Positions 9,610-22,700 of a DNA stretch of 55,556 nt are shown here, piece by piece (position 1 is the stretch's first letter; each line of letters begins with the position of its first letter). The notes under the pieces were generated by a model. That model worked only from the letters and a program-made list of their open reading frames with translations. It ran no database searches and was not told where the DNA came from. The position numbers and the translations under genes are program-made. The DNA is from Mogibacterium sp. (lineage in GTDB: Bacteria > Bacillota > Clostridia > Peptostreptococcales > Anaerovoracaceae). The stretch is from contig JAFRJV010000023.1 of assembly GCA_017432075.1 (NCBI GenBank), positions 1 through 55,556 of the forward strand, given 5' to 3'.

Positions 9610-9616
9610 TTTCGGT

Positions 9617-10306
9617 TCAGATTATCTCAAGCAGCTGTTCAGGTTTATCTAAATGGTATGTCGGCACAAAGCCGTCAGCTATCATCGCCTCCTCATCAAT
9701 ATAGTGACTCCAGCCGACCATCACGCTGTCTACCCTCGCGTTGTTGGCGCAGCCTATATCGTATTTGGTATCTCCTACCATCAAAGCTGCATCGCGCACA
9801 TGATCCGGGATTCCCGAACCGGCATCATACGGTTCCCCGTCATGAGCCATCATCTTTATCAGGACCGCATCTATGGTCTCAGGGTCCGGTTTGTGTGAAG
9901 ACACGTCATTCATAGTGACGACCTCATCCACGAGCTGATCCATCCCCAGCTTCTTCATGTAATTCCAGAAGCTGAAGGCCGTCCTGGACGTGCCGACACC
10001 TATGATGCACCCGCGCTCCCTGAGCTGTTCAAGGAGCTCCCTTACGCCTTCAAAGACATATACTTCATAGTCTTTCTGGTGTGAGTCCTGATAAGCCCTG
10101 TAGTAGTCGACGACTTCGTTTACCGGAGCATCGGGTATCAGCCTGCCGATCGTATTCACGAGGATCTCCCCGAAAGTAGACTCGATCTCCCTGACCGTCA
10201 GAGAATATCCCAGATACTTCTCAAAAGTCGCCTGCCACGATGCAACGATTATGTTGTTCGTATTGGCTAAAGTGCCGTCAAAATCAAAAATTATGTATTT
10301 TTTCAT
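9617..10306 (-). CDS. HAD-family hydrolase, phosphoglycolate phosphatase-like
   Basis: Haloacid dehalogenase superfamily phosphatase of subfamily IA. Motif I is FDFDGTLANT at the N-terminus, motif II is VGTSRT, the conserved lysine is in HKPDPE, and motif III is VGDTKYDIGCA. About 229 residues, the usual length for the Gph/PpaX group, whose members remove phosphate from small metabolites. The annotated start is the ATG at 10306; a TTG just before it is less likely. It probably shares a transcript with the downstream symporter fusion. The true substrate is unknown. Confidence 0.85.
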   Translation of the reverse strand: MKKYIIFDFDGTLANTNNIIVASWQATFEKYLGYSLTVREIESTFGEILVNTIGRLIPDAPVNEVVDYYRAYQDSHQKDYEVYVFEGVRELLEQLRERGCIIGVGTSRTAFSFWNYMKKLGMDQLVDEVVTMNDVSSHKPDPETIDAVLIKMMAHDGEPYDAGSGIPDHVRDAALMVGDTKYDIGCANNARVDSVMVGWSHYIDEEAMIADGFVPTYHLDKPEQLLEII

Positions 10307-10328
10307 CAATTTCTAAAAGTCAGCGAGA

Positions 10329-10456
10329 AACTATCCGGATGAAGCGGCTTTGCGGCAGCCGGCACTTAGCGATTGCCAAGCCGAAGGCGATGGCAGAGCT
10401 TAGTACCGCTGCGTCGCCGCAACGAGGCGCGAGCCGTACGCTTCAGACGGATAGTT
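10329..10456. repeat. Long imperfect inverted repeat between the DUF2207 and HAD genes
   Basis: The 157-base gap holds a nearly continuous imperfect hairpin. The outer arms AACTATCCG (10329-10337) and CGGATAGTT (10448-10456) pair perfectly, followed by GAAGCG/CGCTTC and TGCGGC/GCCGCA. Inside, GGCACT with AGTACC and TTGCC with GGCAG continue the stem towards the middle. No T-run follows, so it does not look like a standard terminator. It could be an RNA processing or stabilising structure, or a small repetitive element. Confidence 0.6.
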
Positions 10457-10463
10457 GCGAGCC

Positions 10464-12419
10464 TTACCAGCCGCCGCCTCCGCCGCCGCCGGCACCACCG
10501 CCGCTGAAGCCTCCTCCACTGAAGCCGCCTCCGCCGCTCCAGCTTCCGCCGCCTCCGCTGCTCCATCCTCCGCCGGATCCTCCCGATCCGCCGTAAGATG
10601 CTGATGGTATGACTATGCTGTTGCCTACGCTGGCATTGCAGTCGCTCATCATTCTTCCCATCATATAATAATCGAAGCTGTCGAAGCCTCGCGAACTTCT
10701 GTACCAGTGCGGAGCAACAACAGGCAGATCCTCAAAGTTCTTGATCCACTTATTGCTCAGACCGAAAACATATGCGTAAGGCATAATATGATAGAAGTAC
10801 TGCGGATCCTCCTCGACAAGCTCGTTCAGTTTGTCAAGCTCAGCTGTCTTTATGAAGTCTCTGAATCCGAGCACTCTGCCAAGCAGGTCTGTGTATGAAT
10901 CAGTCTTGGCGATAGCTATGACCGCAAAGAACATGCATATCAGTGTACCTATCACCAGATACATCACCAGCGCAATCGCCCTAGGCTGTGGAAGCAGGTT
11001 GAGCGCATCCGAAGTCAGCGGCAAAATACCGATGCCCATGGTAAAGAACCATATTGCACCCAGACTCTTCAGTACTGTCTTGACCTTCGAAGACCCGCGT
11101 GCGTTGTCATATACGGAACACATGAGGAATACGGAGATCAGTATGTGCGCAGCCGCCCAGAACAGCATGAATCCGCCCATTTCGTCTCCGTTCACTCCCG
11201 CCCATGTTATGTATGCAGCAGACGGAACGATCGCAGCTACAGTGCAGGCAGCTCTCGCCATGCGCGAGTCCGGCCTGACTATGGCCCTGCTGCCGCTGAA
11301 CATGTCTTCGAGCAGCTCCTTGGACTTAAGATACTTCTTCCCGAATGTTGACGAAGAACCGAGCTGAGCACTTGTTCTCACGTTCTTTTCTCCAGGGAAT
11401 ATTCCTTTATATATCTGGCGTACGTACTCCGGTACTTCCGCGCCGGGTTCTCTTATTGCGATGAATCTGAACTTCTTTCTGTCCATCTCCTCGATCTCGA
11501 TATACCCCTTGTCTGCTAGATATACGATAGTCGAGATAACATCCTGCTTATCAGCCCTGCCGTCAACGAGATATCCAATCTCTCCCGGAGTCAGGTCATC
11601 AGGAGGATAGAACTCCAGCGTCTTTACCATGTGCTTATCCCTGCCGAAGAGGTACCAGAGCAGTATGGCTCCGACAGGTCCGAGCAGGAACAGGAACATG
11701 TTGACGATTCCGAGTTTTCCGAACTGCGGAGCGCCTACCCAGTATCCCTGCGGAAGCTCGAGCTGGAGCGTCACGCCGTGATGTGCAGGTATATCCTTCG
11801 CAGTGATCGTAATGGTCTTTCCGTCATTGCCCGTTTCCAGAACAGCATTGTCTGCGTTTGAATCGGTTCCATACGGACCCGAGTAGACTTTCGCCTTGCT
11901 GAGATCAGCTTTCTTAGGCAGGTTGATCACGCATTTGCTTGATCCTATGTCTGTCTCCCAGTCGGTCGGAACAAGATTGAGGAGCAGCATGTCCTTTTCG
12001 TTATTCTCATCCTCGTACATAGAGATCCTGTAAAGGATGTCGTAAGGATTCTCTCCGGTGAGAGTGTAGCTGCCGCTTCCGATCTTTACGACCTGATATC
12101 CCGACTGCGTGTAGGTATCATATTCGTAGCCCGGCACTTTGATACCGGATATCTTCTGGCCCTGCATAGGCAGATATCTGTAGATACCGTGATGGGCCGT
12201 GACATAGTACATGTCGAGATGCTCATGAAAATCGTAGGAATTGTTTTCGGCAACATCGACGGTCACATCATAATTGGTGGTATACATCGTGTTGTCGCTC
12301 GCATAGCTGCCGGTGACGTTCGTCACGAACGGCATCATCATAACTGCTACAGCAGTTATTGCCAGCACAGCAGCAGCCCTCCTCAGGATGCCGGTGCTGC
12401 GTGTCTTGATAGTTCTCAT
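10464..12419 (-). CDS. DUF2207 membrane protein with Gly-rich tail
   Basis: A 651-residue predicted membrane protein of the DUF2207 family. A signal peptide lies in the first 38 residues, followed by an extracellular beta-rich region of about 200 residues, a transmembrane segment (MFLFLLGPVGAILLWYLFG), a cytoplasmic domain with a winged-helix-like part, further membrane helices, and a C-terminal tail made almost only of Gly, Ser and Trp. This tail is characteristic of the family. A strong GGGGG ribosome site precedes ATG 12419. It follows a LemA-like gene by 12 bases, a pairing common in bacteria. Molecular function is not established. Confidence 0.85.
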   Translation of the reverse strand: MRTIKTRSTGILRRAAAVLAITAVAVMMMPFVTNVTGSYASDNTMYTTNYDVTVDVAENNSYDFHEHLDMYYVTAHHGIYRYLPMQGQKISGIKVPGYEYDTYTQSGYQVVKIGSGSYTLTGENPYDILYRISMYEDENNEKDMLLLNLVPTDWETDIGSSKCVINLPKKADLSKAKVYSGPYGTDSNADNAVLETGNDGKTITITAKDIPAHHGVTLQLELPQGYWVGAPQFGKLGIVNMFLFLLGPVGAILLWYLFGRDKHMVKTLEFYPPDDLTPGEIGYLVDGRADKQDVISTIVYLADKGYIEIEEMDRKKFRFIAIREPGAEVPEYVRQIYKGIFPGEKNVRTSAQLGSSSTFGKKYLKSKELLEDMFSGSRAIVRPDSRMARAACTVAAIVPSAAYITWAGVNGDEMGGFMLFWAAAHILISVFLMCSVYDNARGSSKVKTVLKSLGAIWFFTMGIGILPLTSDALNLLPQPRAIALVMYLVIGTLICMFFAVIAIAKTDSYTDLLGRVLGFRDFIKTAELDKLNELVEEDPQYFYHIMPYAYVFGLSNKWIKNFEDLPVVAPHWYRSSRGFDSFDYYMMGRMMSDCNASVGNSIVIPSASYGGSGGSGGGWSSGGGGSWSGGGGFSGGGFSGGGAGGGGGGGW

Positions 12420-12431
12420 GGCAGTATCCCC

Positions 12432-12713
12432 CTAGAGACCTTCGTCGAATTCCTCAGTATGCATCTTAGGAAAGTTGAACATGTTCGCGACAAGGCTGGT
12501 CGGGAAACTCTCGACTTTGTTGTTGTAGTCGCGAAGCACAGCGCTGTAGTACTTCTTCGCATTGTCGATGTCCTTAGGATCGCCCGCCTCTTCATACTTG
12601 CGAAGCTCTACTTCTGCAAGTTCGATGCGGTTTTTTTCCTTTGTCAGCGAGTTATAGGTAAGCGCGAAGAACACAGCAACTGCGACCACCAGAATAATAA
12701 CAAATGTCAACAT
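12432..12713 (-). CDS. Short LemA-like membrane protein
   Basis: A 93-residue protein with one N-terminal membrane helix (residues 2-20), the LemA-type TYNSLTKEKNRIE after it, and then directly the LemA C-terminal block (NAKKYYSAVLRDYNNKVESFP, LVANMFNFPK). LemA proteins are usually about 180-190 residues, so the central helical region seems to be missing rather than frameshifted: the frame is open and has a good AAAGGAG ribosome site. It is probably co-translated with the DUF2207 gene. Confidence 0.75.
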   Translation of the reverse strand: MLTFVIILVVAVAVFFALTYNSLTKEKNRIELAEVELRKYEEAGDPKDIDNAKKYYSAVLRDYNNKVESFPTSLVANMFNFPKMHTEEFDEGL

Positions 12714-12753
12714 GCCAGACTCCTTTCGTTCCTGTATTTATATACTAACTTTT

Positions 12754-15519
<2,766 letters not shown>

Positions 15520-15539
15520 TTATATATCTTCCTTTCGTT

Positions 15540-16799
15540 TCAATCCTCGTCTTCAGGTTTATCCTTGACCGTTATGCGTGTCATCAGAGCACGCCTTGCG
15601 TCAGCCTTGGTCACCTTGACGTGGAATAATTTATGTTTTGATTCATAGTCGAACTCGTCGCCGATCTTAGCCAGCCTGTCGAGCTCTATCATCACCCATC
15701 CGTTGATCGTAGTGGCGTCTGCCTCGATCTCTTCATCGAACATCTCAAAGAAGTCTTCGAGATTGGCTCCGCCGGCCACCATATAGACATCATCGCCTGC
15801 CGGTCTGACGTCCTTCGATGTGACTGTGTCATGCTCATCGTATATATCGCCTACTATCTCCTCGATTATATCTTCGAGTGTGACCAGTCCCGTCGTGCCG
15901 CCGTATTCGTCAACAACGATCGCGATATGCGTCCTCTTGGCCTGCATCTTCTTCAGAAGCACTGCTGCTTTGAGGGTCTCAGCAACGTATGCCACCGGCT
16001 TGATGATCTTCTCGGTATCCTTGATGGTCTTTACATTATTGTTGTAAAGGTCCTTCTGATTGATGACTCCGATGATATCATCGAGGTCGTCCTCATATAC
16101 CGGCAGTCTCGAAAGGCCAGATTCCTTGAAGACCTTCTTAATATCCGCAACAGGCGTGCCTTTTTCGACCGCAACAATATCTACCCTCGGAGTGAGGATG
16201 TCGATAGCCTCTATATCATTGAATTCGATCGCATTCGCGATGAGCTCGCTCTGCTCTTCGCCTATTGCGCCGCCGGCCTCAGCCTCTTCGACTATGGTCA
16301 GCAGCTCATCCTCGCTGAACTCAGGACCGTCCTTCTTGCCGAAGACCTTTTTGAGGAAGAGCTTGAGTCCGTTGAACACGAACGTCAGCGGCGTCAGAAT
16401 GAATATGAGCGCTCTGACGAAAGGCGTCAGTGCGAGCGCGGTCTCCTCGGCGTACTCTCTGGCGAGTATCTTAGGTGAGATCTCGCCGAATACGAGTACC
16501 AGGAACGTGACCATGATCGTGGCGATGGTCGGGCCTGCCTTTGCACCCCAGGTCATGATGCCGTACACGGTTGCGACGGTCGTCATGGTGATGTTGGATA
16601 TGGTGTTTCCGACCAGCACCGCTGTGATCAGCTTGTCGAAATCCTCACATAGCCTGAGAGCATAAGCTGCGCGCTTGTTGTCATCTGCCGCGAGGTTCTT
16701 GAGCTTGATCTTGTTAGCCGAGCTGAACGCCGTCTCGGTAGCCGAGAAGAACGTTGAGCTCAGCGTAAGAAGTATTATTGCTATTAAATATCCGTTCAT
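15540..16799 (-). CDS. CNNM/CorC-type hemolysin-family membrane protein
   Basis: A 419-residue protein with an N-terminal DUF21 (CNNM) domain of about four membrane helices, two CBS modules (around LTPRVDIVAVEKG and AIVVDEYGGTTGLVTLEDI) and a C-terminal CorC_HlyC domain. Family members are linked to magnesium or cobalt efflux; older annotations say hemolysin. The start codon overlaps the stop of the giant repeat protein (TAATG), so translation is probably coupled. secA follows 20 bases later. Confidence 0.9.
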   Translation of the reverse strand: MNGYLIAIILLTLSSTFFSATETAFSSANKIKLKNLAADDNKRAAYALRLCEDFDKLITAVLVGNTISNITMTTVATVYGIMTWGAKAGPTIATIMVTFLVLVFGEISPKILAREYAEETALALTPFVRALIFILTPLTFVFNGLKLFLKKVFGKKDGPEFSEDELLTIVEEAEAGGAIGEEQSELIANAIEFNDIEAIDILTPRVDIVAVEKGTPVADIKKVFKESGLSRLPVYEDDLDDIIGVINQKDLYNNNVKTIKDTEKIIKPVAYVAETLKAAVLLKKMQAKRTHIAIVVDEYGGTTGLVTLEDIIEEIVGDIYDEHDTVTSKDVRPAGDDVYMVAGGANLEDFFEMFDEEIEADATTINGWVMIELDRLAKIGDEFDYESKHKLFHVKVTKADARRALMTRITVKDKPEDED

Positions 16800-19700
16800 T
16801 ATTCCTTTCCGGTGATCTCCCAGTCGATCGTCGTATCGATCTCAGGAGTCTCGAAGTTTTCATTATCATATGTCAGATACGCCTTGGCAGTGTATTTTCC
16901 CGGAGCAACAGCCCTGTTGTCTCTGTATCTGACAGCGATCTGCCAAGGAACACTCTTCAGTGTGATGTGTTTCTCGGTGCCGTCATATTCGAAAGGCTCC
17001 TCGTAATCCCAGTGAACCGCCGAAGTGTCGTACTTCGCTCTGAGTATCCTCCACTTGAGGTCAGGTATCTCGACAGCCTCGCAGTTGCGTGTGTCATAAA
17101 TGAGCCTTGCCCTCGCAGTGTATGTTCCTGCGTTGATCTTGCAGTTGTCGGTGTAAACGACTTCGATGTCCTCAGGTACTCCCTCGAGTTTCACCTCTTT
17201 TGCCTTTTCGTCATATACGAAGACAGTGTCGTCATTGTAGTTCCACGTCACCTCCGAGAGATCGAGAGGCTTCTTGGCGATCTTCCACCTGAGTTCAGGT
17301 ACGGACGGAGCTTCGAAGTTCTCTTTATGCTTATATCTGAGTTTCGCCTCAGCAGTATATCCGCCTGCGTCGACACCCTTATTTCCTACATAAGCCTCTA
17401 CTCTGACACCTTCAGGCAGTCCGAGCAGTCTGACGCTCTTCTCCTTGCCGTTGTATACGAACTCATCCTCGTAATCCCAGTGTACTTCGGACATATCGTA
17501 GCTTGCCTTGTCGATGTGCCACCAGCATCCGCTTACAGGGGCCGGAGTCTCATAGTTGACCGGATCCTTCGCCTCTACAACAGCCATGGCCTCGTATTCA
17601 CCGGAGTTCACGGCTCTGTTGTTGGTGTATGTCACCTTTACCGTATCAGGAAGTCCTGCGAGTTCGACGCACTTCTCTTCGTTGTCGAAAGTAAATGGTC
17701 CCTCGTAATTCCAGTGAACTCCGCTCATGTCGATAGGCTTCTTCAGGATCTCCCACTTGAACGGAGGAAGTTCGCGCTCAGTGTAGTTGCCCGGCTCTCT
17801 GTTCACCAGCTTTGCGGTTGTATAGTAGACGCCTGCGTCTGTAGCAGTCTCGCCCGAGTAGACCACGTCGAAACCTTCAGGTATGCCTGCAAGGTAAGTC
17901 TCAGGAACTACTCCGCGTAGCTTCTCAAAGAAGCCGAGCTGACGGGTCTTTGAAGCGATGCTTACGCTCTTCGGAGTACCGTCGTACATGTACGGACCGT
18001 CGTATACCCACTCTACAGCGTTTACATCAACATCTACAGCAGCAGGAGCGATGCTCCAGTTGCAGCCTCCGAATGTAGGCTGCTCATAATTCTCTGCGTC
18101 ATATTTCAGTTCTACCGAAGCCTCATATGATCCGGCGTCCTTAGCCGTATTGCCCGTATAGACAGGTGTTATTCCTTCAGGAAGGCCTGCGATATATACG
18201 GACTTCTCGCTTCCGTCGAACGTGAATCCGGTTATGCCCTGCCATGCAGCCTGAGACATGTCATATGAAGCCTTGCTGATGCTCCATTCACAGCCGCCCA
18301 TTTCAGGTGTGTGATAGTTGTCAGCATCATACTGCAGGTCAACTGACGCACTGTAGCTGCCTACATTAACGGCAGTGTTGCCATGATATACAGGTGTTAT
18401 GCCCTCCGGGAGGCCTGCGATATATACGGACTTTTCGCTTCCGTCATATACGGACTTGAATTCGCCTTCCCATCTTGCGCCGGACATGTCGTATGTAGCT
18501 TTCAGGATGCGCCACTCGCAGTCTCTTATAGCCGTGCCGTTGTAGTTTGCAGGATCCTTAGGCGTGAGTTCGGCATGTGCAGTGTATGTGCCTGCTCCGG
18601 TCGCCGTATTTCCTGTGTACTCCACACTGAGAGATTCAGGAACGCCCTCAAGCCTTACGGACTTGATATCTCCGTCATATACAAATGCGCGGGAGTAATC
18701 CCATCTGAGGCTACGAATATCCGGATCAGCTTTTTCGATCTCCCACTCGCAGTACATCTCTTCCGGAAAACTGAAGTCCGAAGTGTCGATGCCGAATCTC
18801 GCGATGGCTGTGTAGCTGCCGGCGTTTACAGCCGTGTTGCCCTCATAGCTGACGCTTACTCCTTCAGGGATGCCGGTCAGCTGTATCCTCTTCGGCGTAC
18901 CGTCAAATACGTAGCTGCCGTCATAGTCCCATGCGGCTCCGCTCATGTCATAATCGGCTTTGTTGATGCTCCAGTCGATGCTGACAGGTTCAGGTGCCCT
19001 GAAGTTGCTGTCAGTAGTTGCAAAGCTCGCAGTTGCGATGTAATTGCCTGCTCTGTCAGCGCTGTTCTCGTTATATGAAGCAGTTACATTCTCAGGCAGA
19101 CCTTTCAGTTCGATGGTCTTTCTTTCGCCGTCATATGTGAAGCAGCCAGGTTCGTAATCCCAGCTGGCTGTGGACATATCGTAATCTGCCTTTTCGATCT
19201 CCCAGTCGCAGTCTGCCACCGATGGTGTGTTGTAGTTTGCAGGGTCAGAGACCGAGAGCATAGCTTTTGCGGTATATCTGCCGGCTTCCTTGCCTTCATT
19301 GCCCGAATAGTATGCCTGAATGCCGTTCGGGAGCTGCTCGAGCATTACGCTCTGCTCTCTTCCGTTAAATACCTTAGGCCTGTTGTAGTCCCATCTGACT
19401 GCAGACATGTCATAGTCAGCCTTAACGATCTGCCACTTGCAGCTCTCGATCACCGGCTGGTTGTAGTTGTATGAATCATAAGGGATAAGCTCCGCAGCAG
19501 CCTCATATGAGCCTGTGTCAGCAGCAGCGTTGCCTGAGTATACAGCCCTGATCCCGTCAGGAAGTCCTCTGAGCGATACTTCATGCATTCTTCCGTTATA
19601 CCTGAACTCGCCTTCGTAATCCCATGAAGCTCCTGACATATCGTATTCGGCTTTCCTTATCGTCCACTCGAGCTCCATTGGTTCAGGAGTGTTGAAGTTG

Positions 19701-22700
19701 CGGCTGTCAGCAGCCGTGAACGAAACGCTTGCCTTGTATGTTCCGGCATCGCGTGCAGTGTTGCCCCTGTATGTCGGCAGAACGCCTTCAGGCAGTCCCT
19801 TAAGTACCACTCTGAACTCGCTACCGTCGTATGTGAAAGGCTTATCGTAATCCCAGCGGACATGGCTCATGTCGTAATCGCCCTTCTCGATCCTCCAGGT
19901 GAGGTTCTCGAGTCTGGACTTTGTAAGGTTGTCCATATCGTCAGGAATGATCTCAGCTGCAGCTACATATGTGCCCGCCTGGCTTGCCTTGGCGTTGCTG
20001 TACTTGACCATTGTGCCCTCAGGTACGTTCCTGGCTGCAACAGTCTTTTCCCTGCCGTCATAAACGAATGCCTCGTTGTAATCCCAGTTCACCGCAGATA
20101 CGTCTACCGGTGTCCTTTTGATGATCCAGTGACAGGTCGCCACTTCAGGCTTTTTGTAGTTCTTTTCATCGTAAATGAATCCTGCTCTTGCGGTGTATTC
20201 ACCCGCTGCAGAAGCTGAGCTGCCTTCGTACTCAGGTGTAAGACCGTCAGGCAGTCCCGTAAGTCTGACGCCCTTGGTTTCTCCGTCATATGAGAACTCT
20301 CTGTTTTCCTGCCATTTGACTTCGCTCATATCGAATGAAGCCTTTTCAATGCGCCAGTCGAGCATCATGTCAGGGATATTGTCTTCGTAATTATCAGCAT
20401 CCATTACCCTGAACTTTGCCGTCGAGGTATATGCGCCTGCATCAGTTGCAGATGCGTTGAAATACTCAGCATATACTCCGTCCGGCAGTCCGGCTACCGA
20501 CACTGTCTTAGGACTGCCGTCATAGACGAACGGTTCGCTGTAATCCCAGTGGGCCCCGCTCATGTCGAACTTAGCCTTGCGGATACTCCAGGAATAGCCC
20601 TGCGGATCAGGTGCTCTGAAGTTATCATCATCGACAGGCGAGAATACTGCTTTTGCAAAATATCTGCCCGCGCCTTTTGCAGTGTTGCCTGTATAATTGA
20701 CCCTGACTGCATCGCCGAGGTCGTTGACTATGCTGACGGACTTATCGCTTCCGTCATATACGAAGCTTGACGAATCCGTCCACGAGAGCTGAGGCAGCCT
20801 GTATTCAGCCTTATCGATCGACCATGAGCAGCCGTTGATCTCAGGAACTTCATAATTGGTTGTGTCTGTCGGAACGAGCACCGCGCTCGCGGCGTATCTG
20901 CCGGCCTCGATGCCGGTGTTTCCGCTGTACTCTGCTTCAACACCTTCAGGAACATTGACGAGATGTATGCCATGCTCGTTTCCGTCGTACTCGAAAGGCT
21001 CGGAGTAATCCCAGTGTACGTCTGAGATGTCTATCCTGCTCTTCAGTATTCTCCAGCTGCAGTCCGCAGGAGATGCTACCTCGAGGTTGTCTCCGTCAAA
21101 TCTGAGGTTTGCATGAGCATTGTATATGCCCGCATCGTATGCGGAAGCGTTCTCGTACTCTGCATAGACACCCTCAGGCAGTCCTTCGAGCTCCACCTGC
21201 TTGACCTCTCCGTCATAAGTGAATGCCCCTTTGTAATTCCATTTTACGCCGGACATGTCGATGTTCTTCTTGCCGATTCTCCATCCGGTGGTCATGTCTT
21301 CAGGCGTATTGTAGTTGTGTGTATCAGGATTGATGAAAGAAACGCGGGCGGTGTATTCGCCGGCTCTTCTTCCCTCATTTCCGCTGTATCTGACTCCGAG
21401 TTCTTCAGGATAAGATGCCAGCTGCACGATGTGTGTCTCACCGTCGTATTCGAAATCCGTATATCCACTCCATGCAGCGCCGGACATGTCGTAGGAAGCC
21501 TTTGCGATCTCCCATTCATACTCTGCCGGACCCATGAAGCAGTAGTTTCCGTTCAGGGATGCTCTTGCGAGATATTTGCCCGCCTGAGTCTCTTCTGCTC
21601 CGTCGTATTCGACCTCTGCATTCTCAGGCAGGTTCGTGATGAACACCTTCTTAGGTTCGCCGTCATATACGAAGTCTTCGCATCCTGACCACTCGAGACC
21701 GGAAGCATCGATCTCGACCTTCTTTATCTCCCATACGCATGGAGCCACATCCTGCGGCTTCTCATAGTTGGAGCTGTCGTAATCGAATTTCGCTTTCGCT
21801 GTATAGACACCGGCTTCTGAAGCCGAATTGTCTGCATAAACAGCAGTAACGCCTTCAGGCAGTCCCTTGAGCTCTACCCCGTGCTCCTTGCCGTCATAAC
21901 CGAACGGACCGTCATATACCCAGCCTACCTGCGACATATCGTAGGATCCCTTGCGGATAGTCCACTCGTGTTCGCGAACTATGAGCGGTTCGTTGAAGTT
22001 GTCCTGATCGAAATCGAAGCTGATCGTCGATGTATATGTGCCTGCCTCGACGCCTTCATTTCCTATGTATTTAGGAACGACGCCCTCAGGCAGTCCCTCG
22101 AGCCATACGTGCTTGACACTGCCGTCGTAAGTCATGTCGTCGTCTTCTGCCCAGCGTACTCCGGAAATGTCGATGTTCGCTCTTCTGATACTCAGTTTTA
22201 CAGGATTTGAAACCGCTTCACCTACGCTGTTTGCTGCATGGAGTCTCAGAAGATGTCCATCGCAGGATACAGGCAGTATGGCGTTATGATTGATCGGGCG
22301 CCATGTGCCCTCTTCTCCGTTCGGGCTTATCTCAAGATAACCCGTGACTTCAGGGTCATTGACCGAGATGATGTCAGGGAGTTCGAACGGAATGCTTTCA
22401 CCGAATGAGAAAGGAGCAGGTTCGGTCACCTCTCCGATCTTCGGAGCATGCCCCCAGATCGCGTAAAGATCCAGATCCCTGTCTACTTCCCTGATATCTG
22501 TTCCGGATGGGAGTGAAGCCCCGCTTCCGTCAGGGCGGGAGTTCCAGGACATGAATTTCCAGCTTTCATCCGGCTTGTCGAACATTGGTGTCTCGATCTG
22601 ATATCCGGCATTAGGGATCGTGCGCCTTTCTTCCACGACCTCTTCAGCCTCACCGCCGAAATTGCTGTGATAAAGCACCTTAAAGCCTTCTACCGCAATC

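Noticed and set aside
9617-10309. TTG start for the HAD gene
   Set aside because: The ATG directly after it gives the normal MKKYIIFDFDG start.
10240-10596. Plus-strand frame rich in proline (PPPPP)
   Set aside because: It is the complement of the Gly-rich tail of the DUF2207 protein and has no ribosome site.
12432-12713. Frameshifted LemA pseudogene
   Set aside because: The ORF is open from a strong ribosome site to the family C-terminus; no LemA core sequence is present in other frames.
16778-17920. 380-codon plus-strand frame opposite the giant repeat gene
   Set aside because: Lies wholly antisense to repeat units; its openness follows from codon bias on the coding strand. Similar antisense frames recur along the array.
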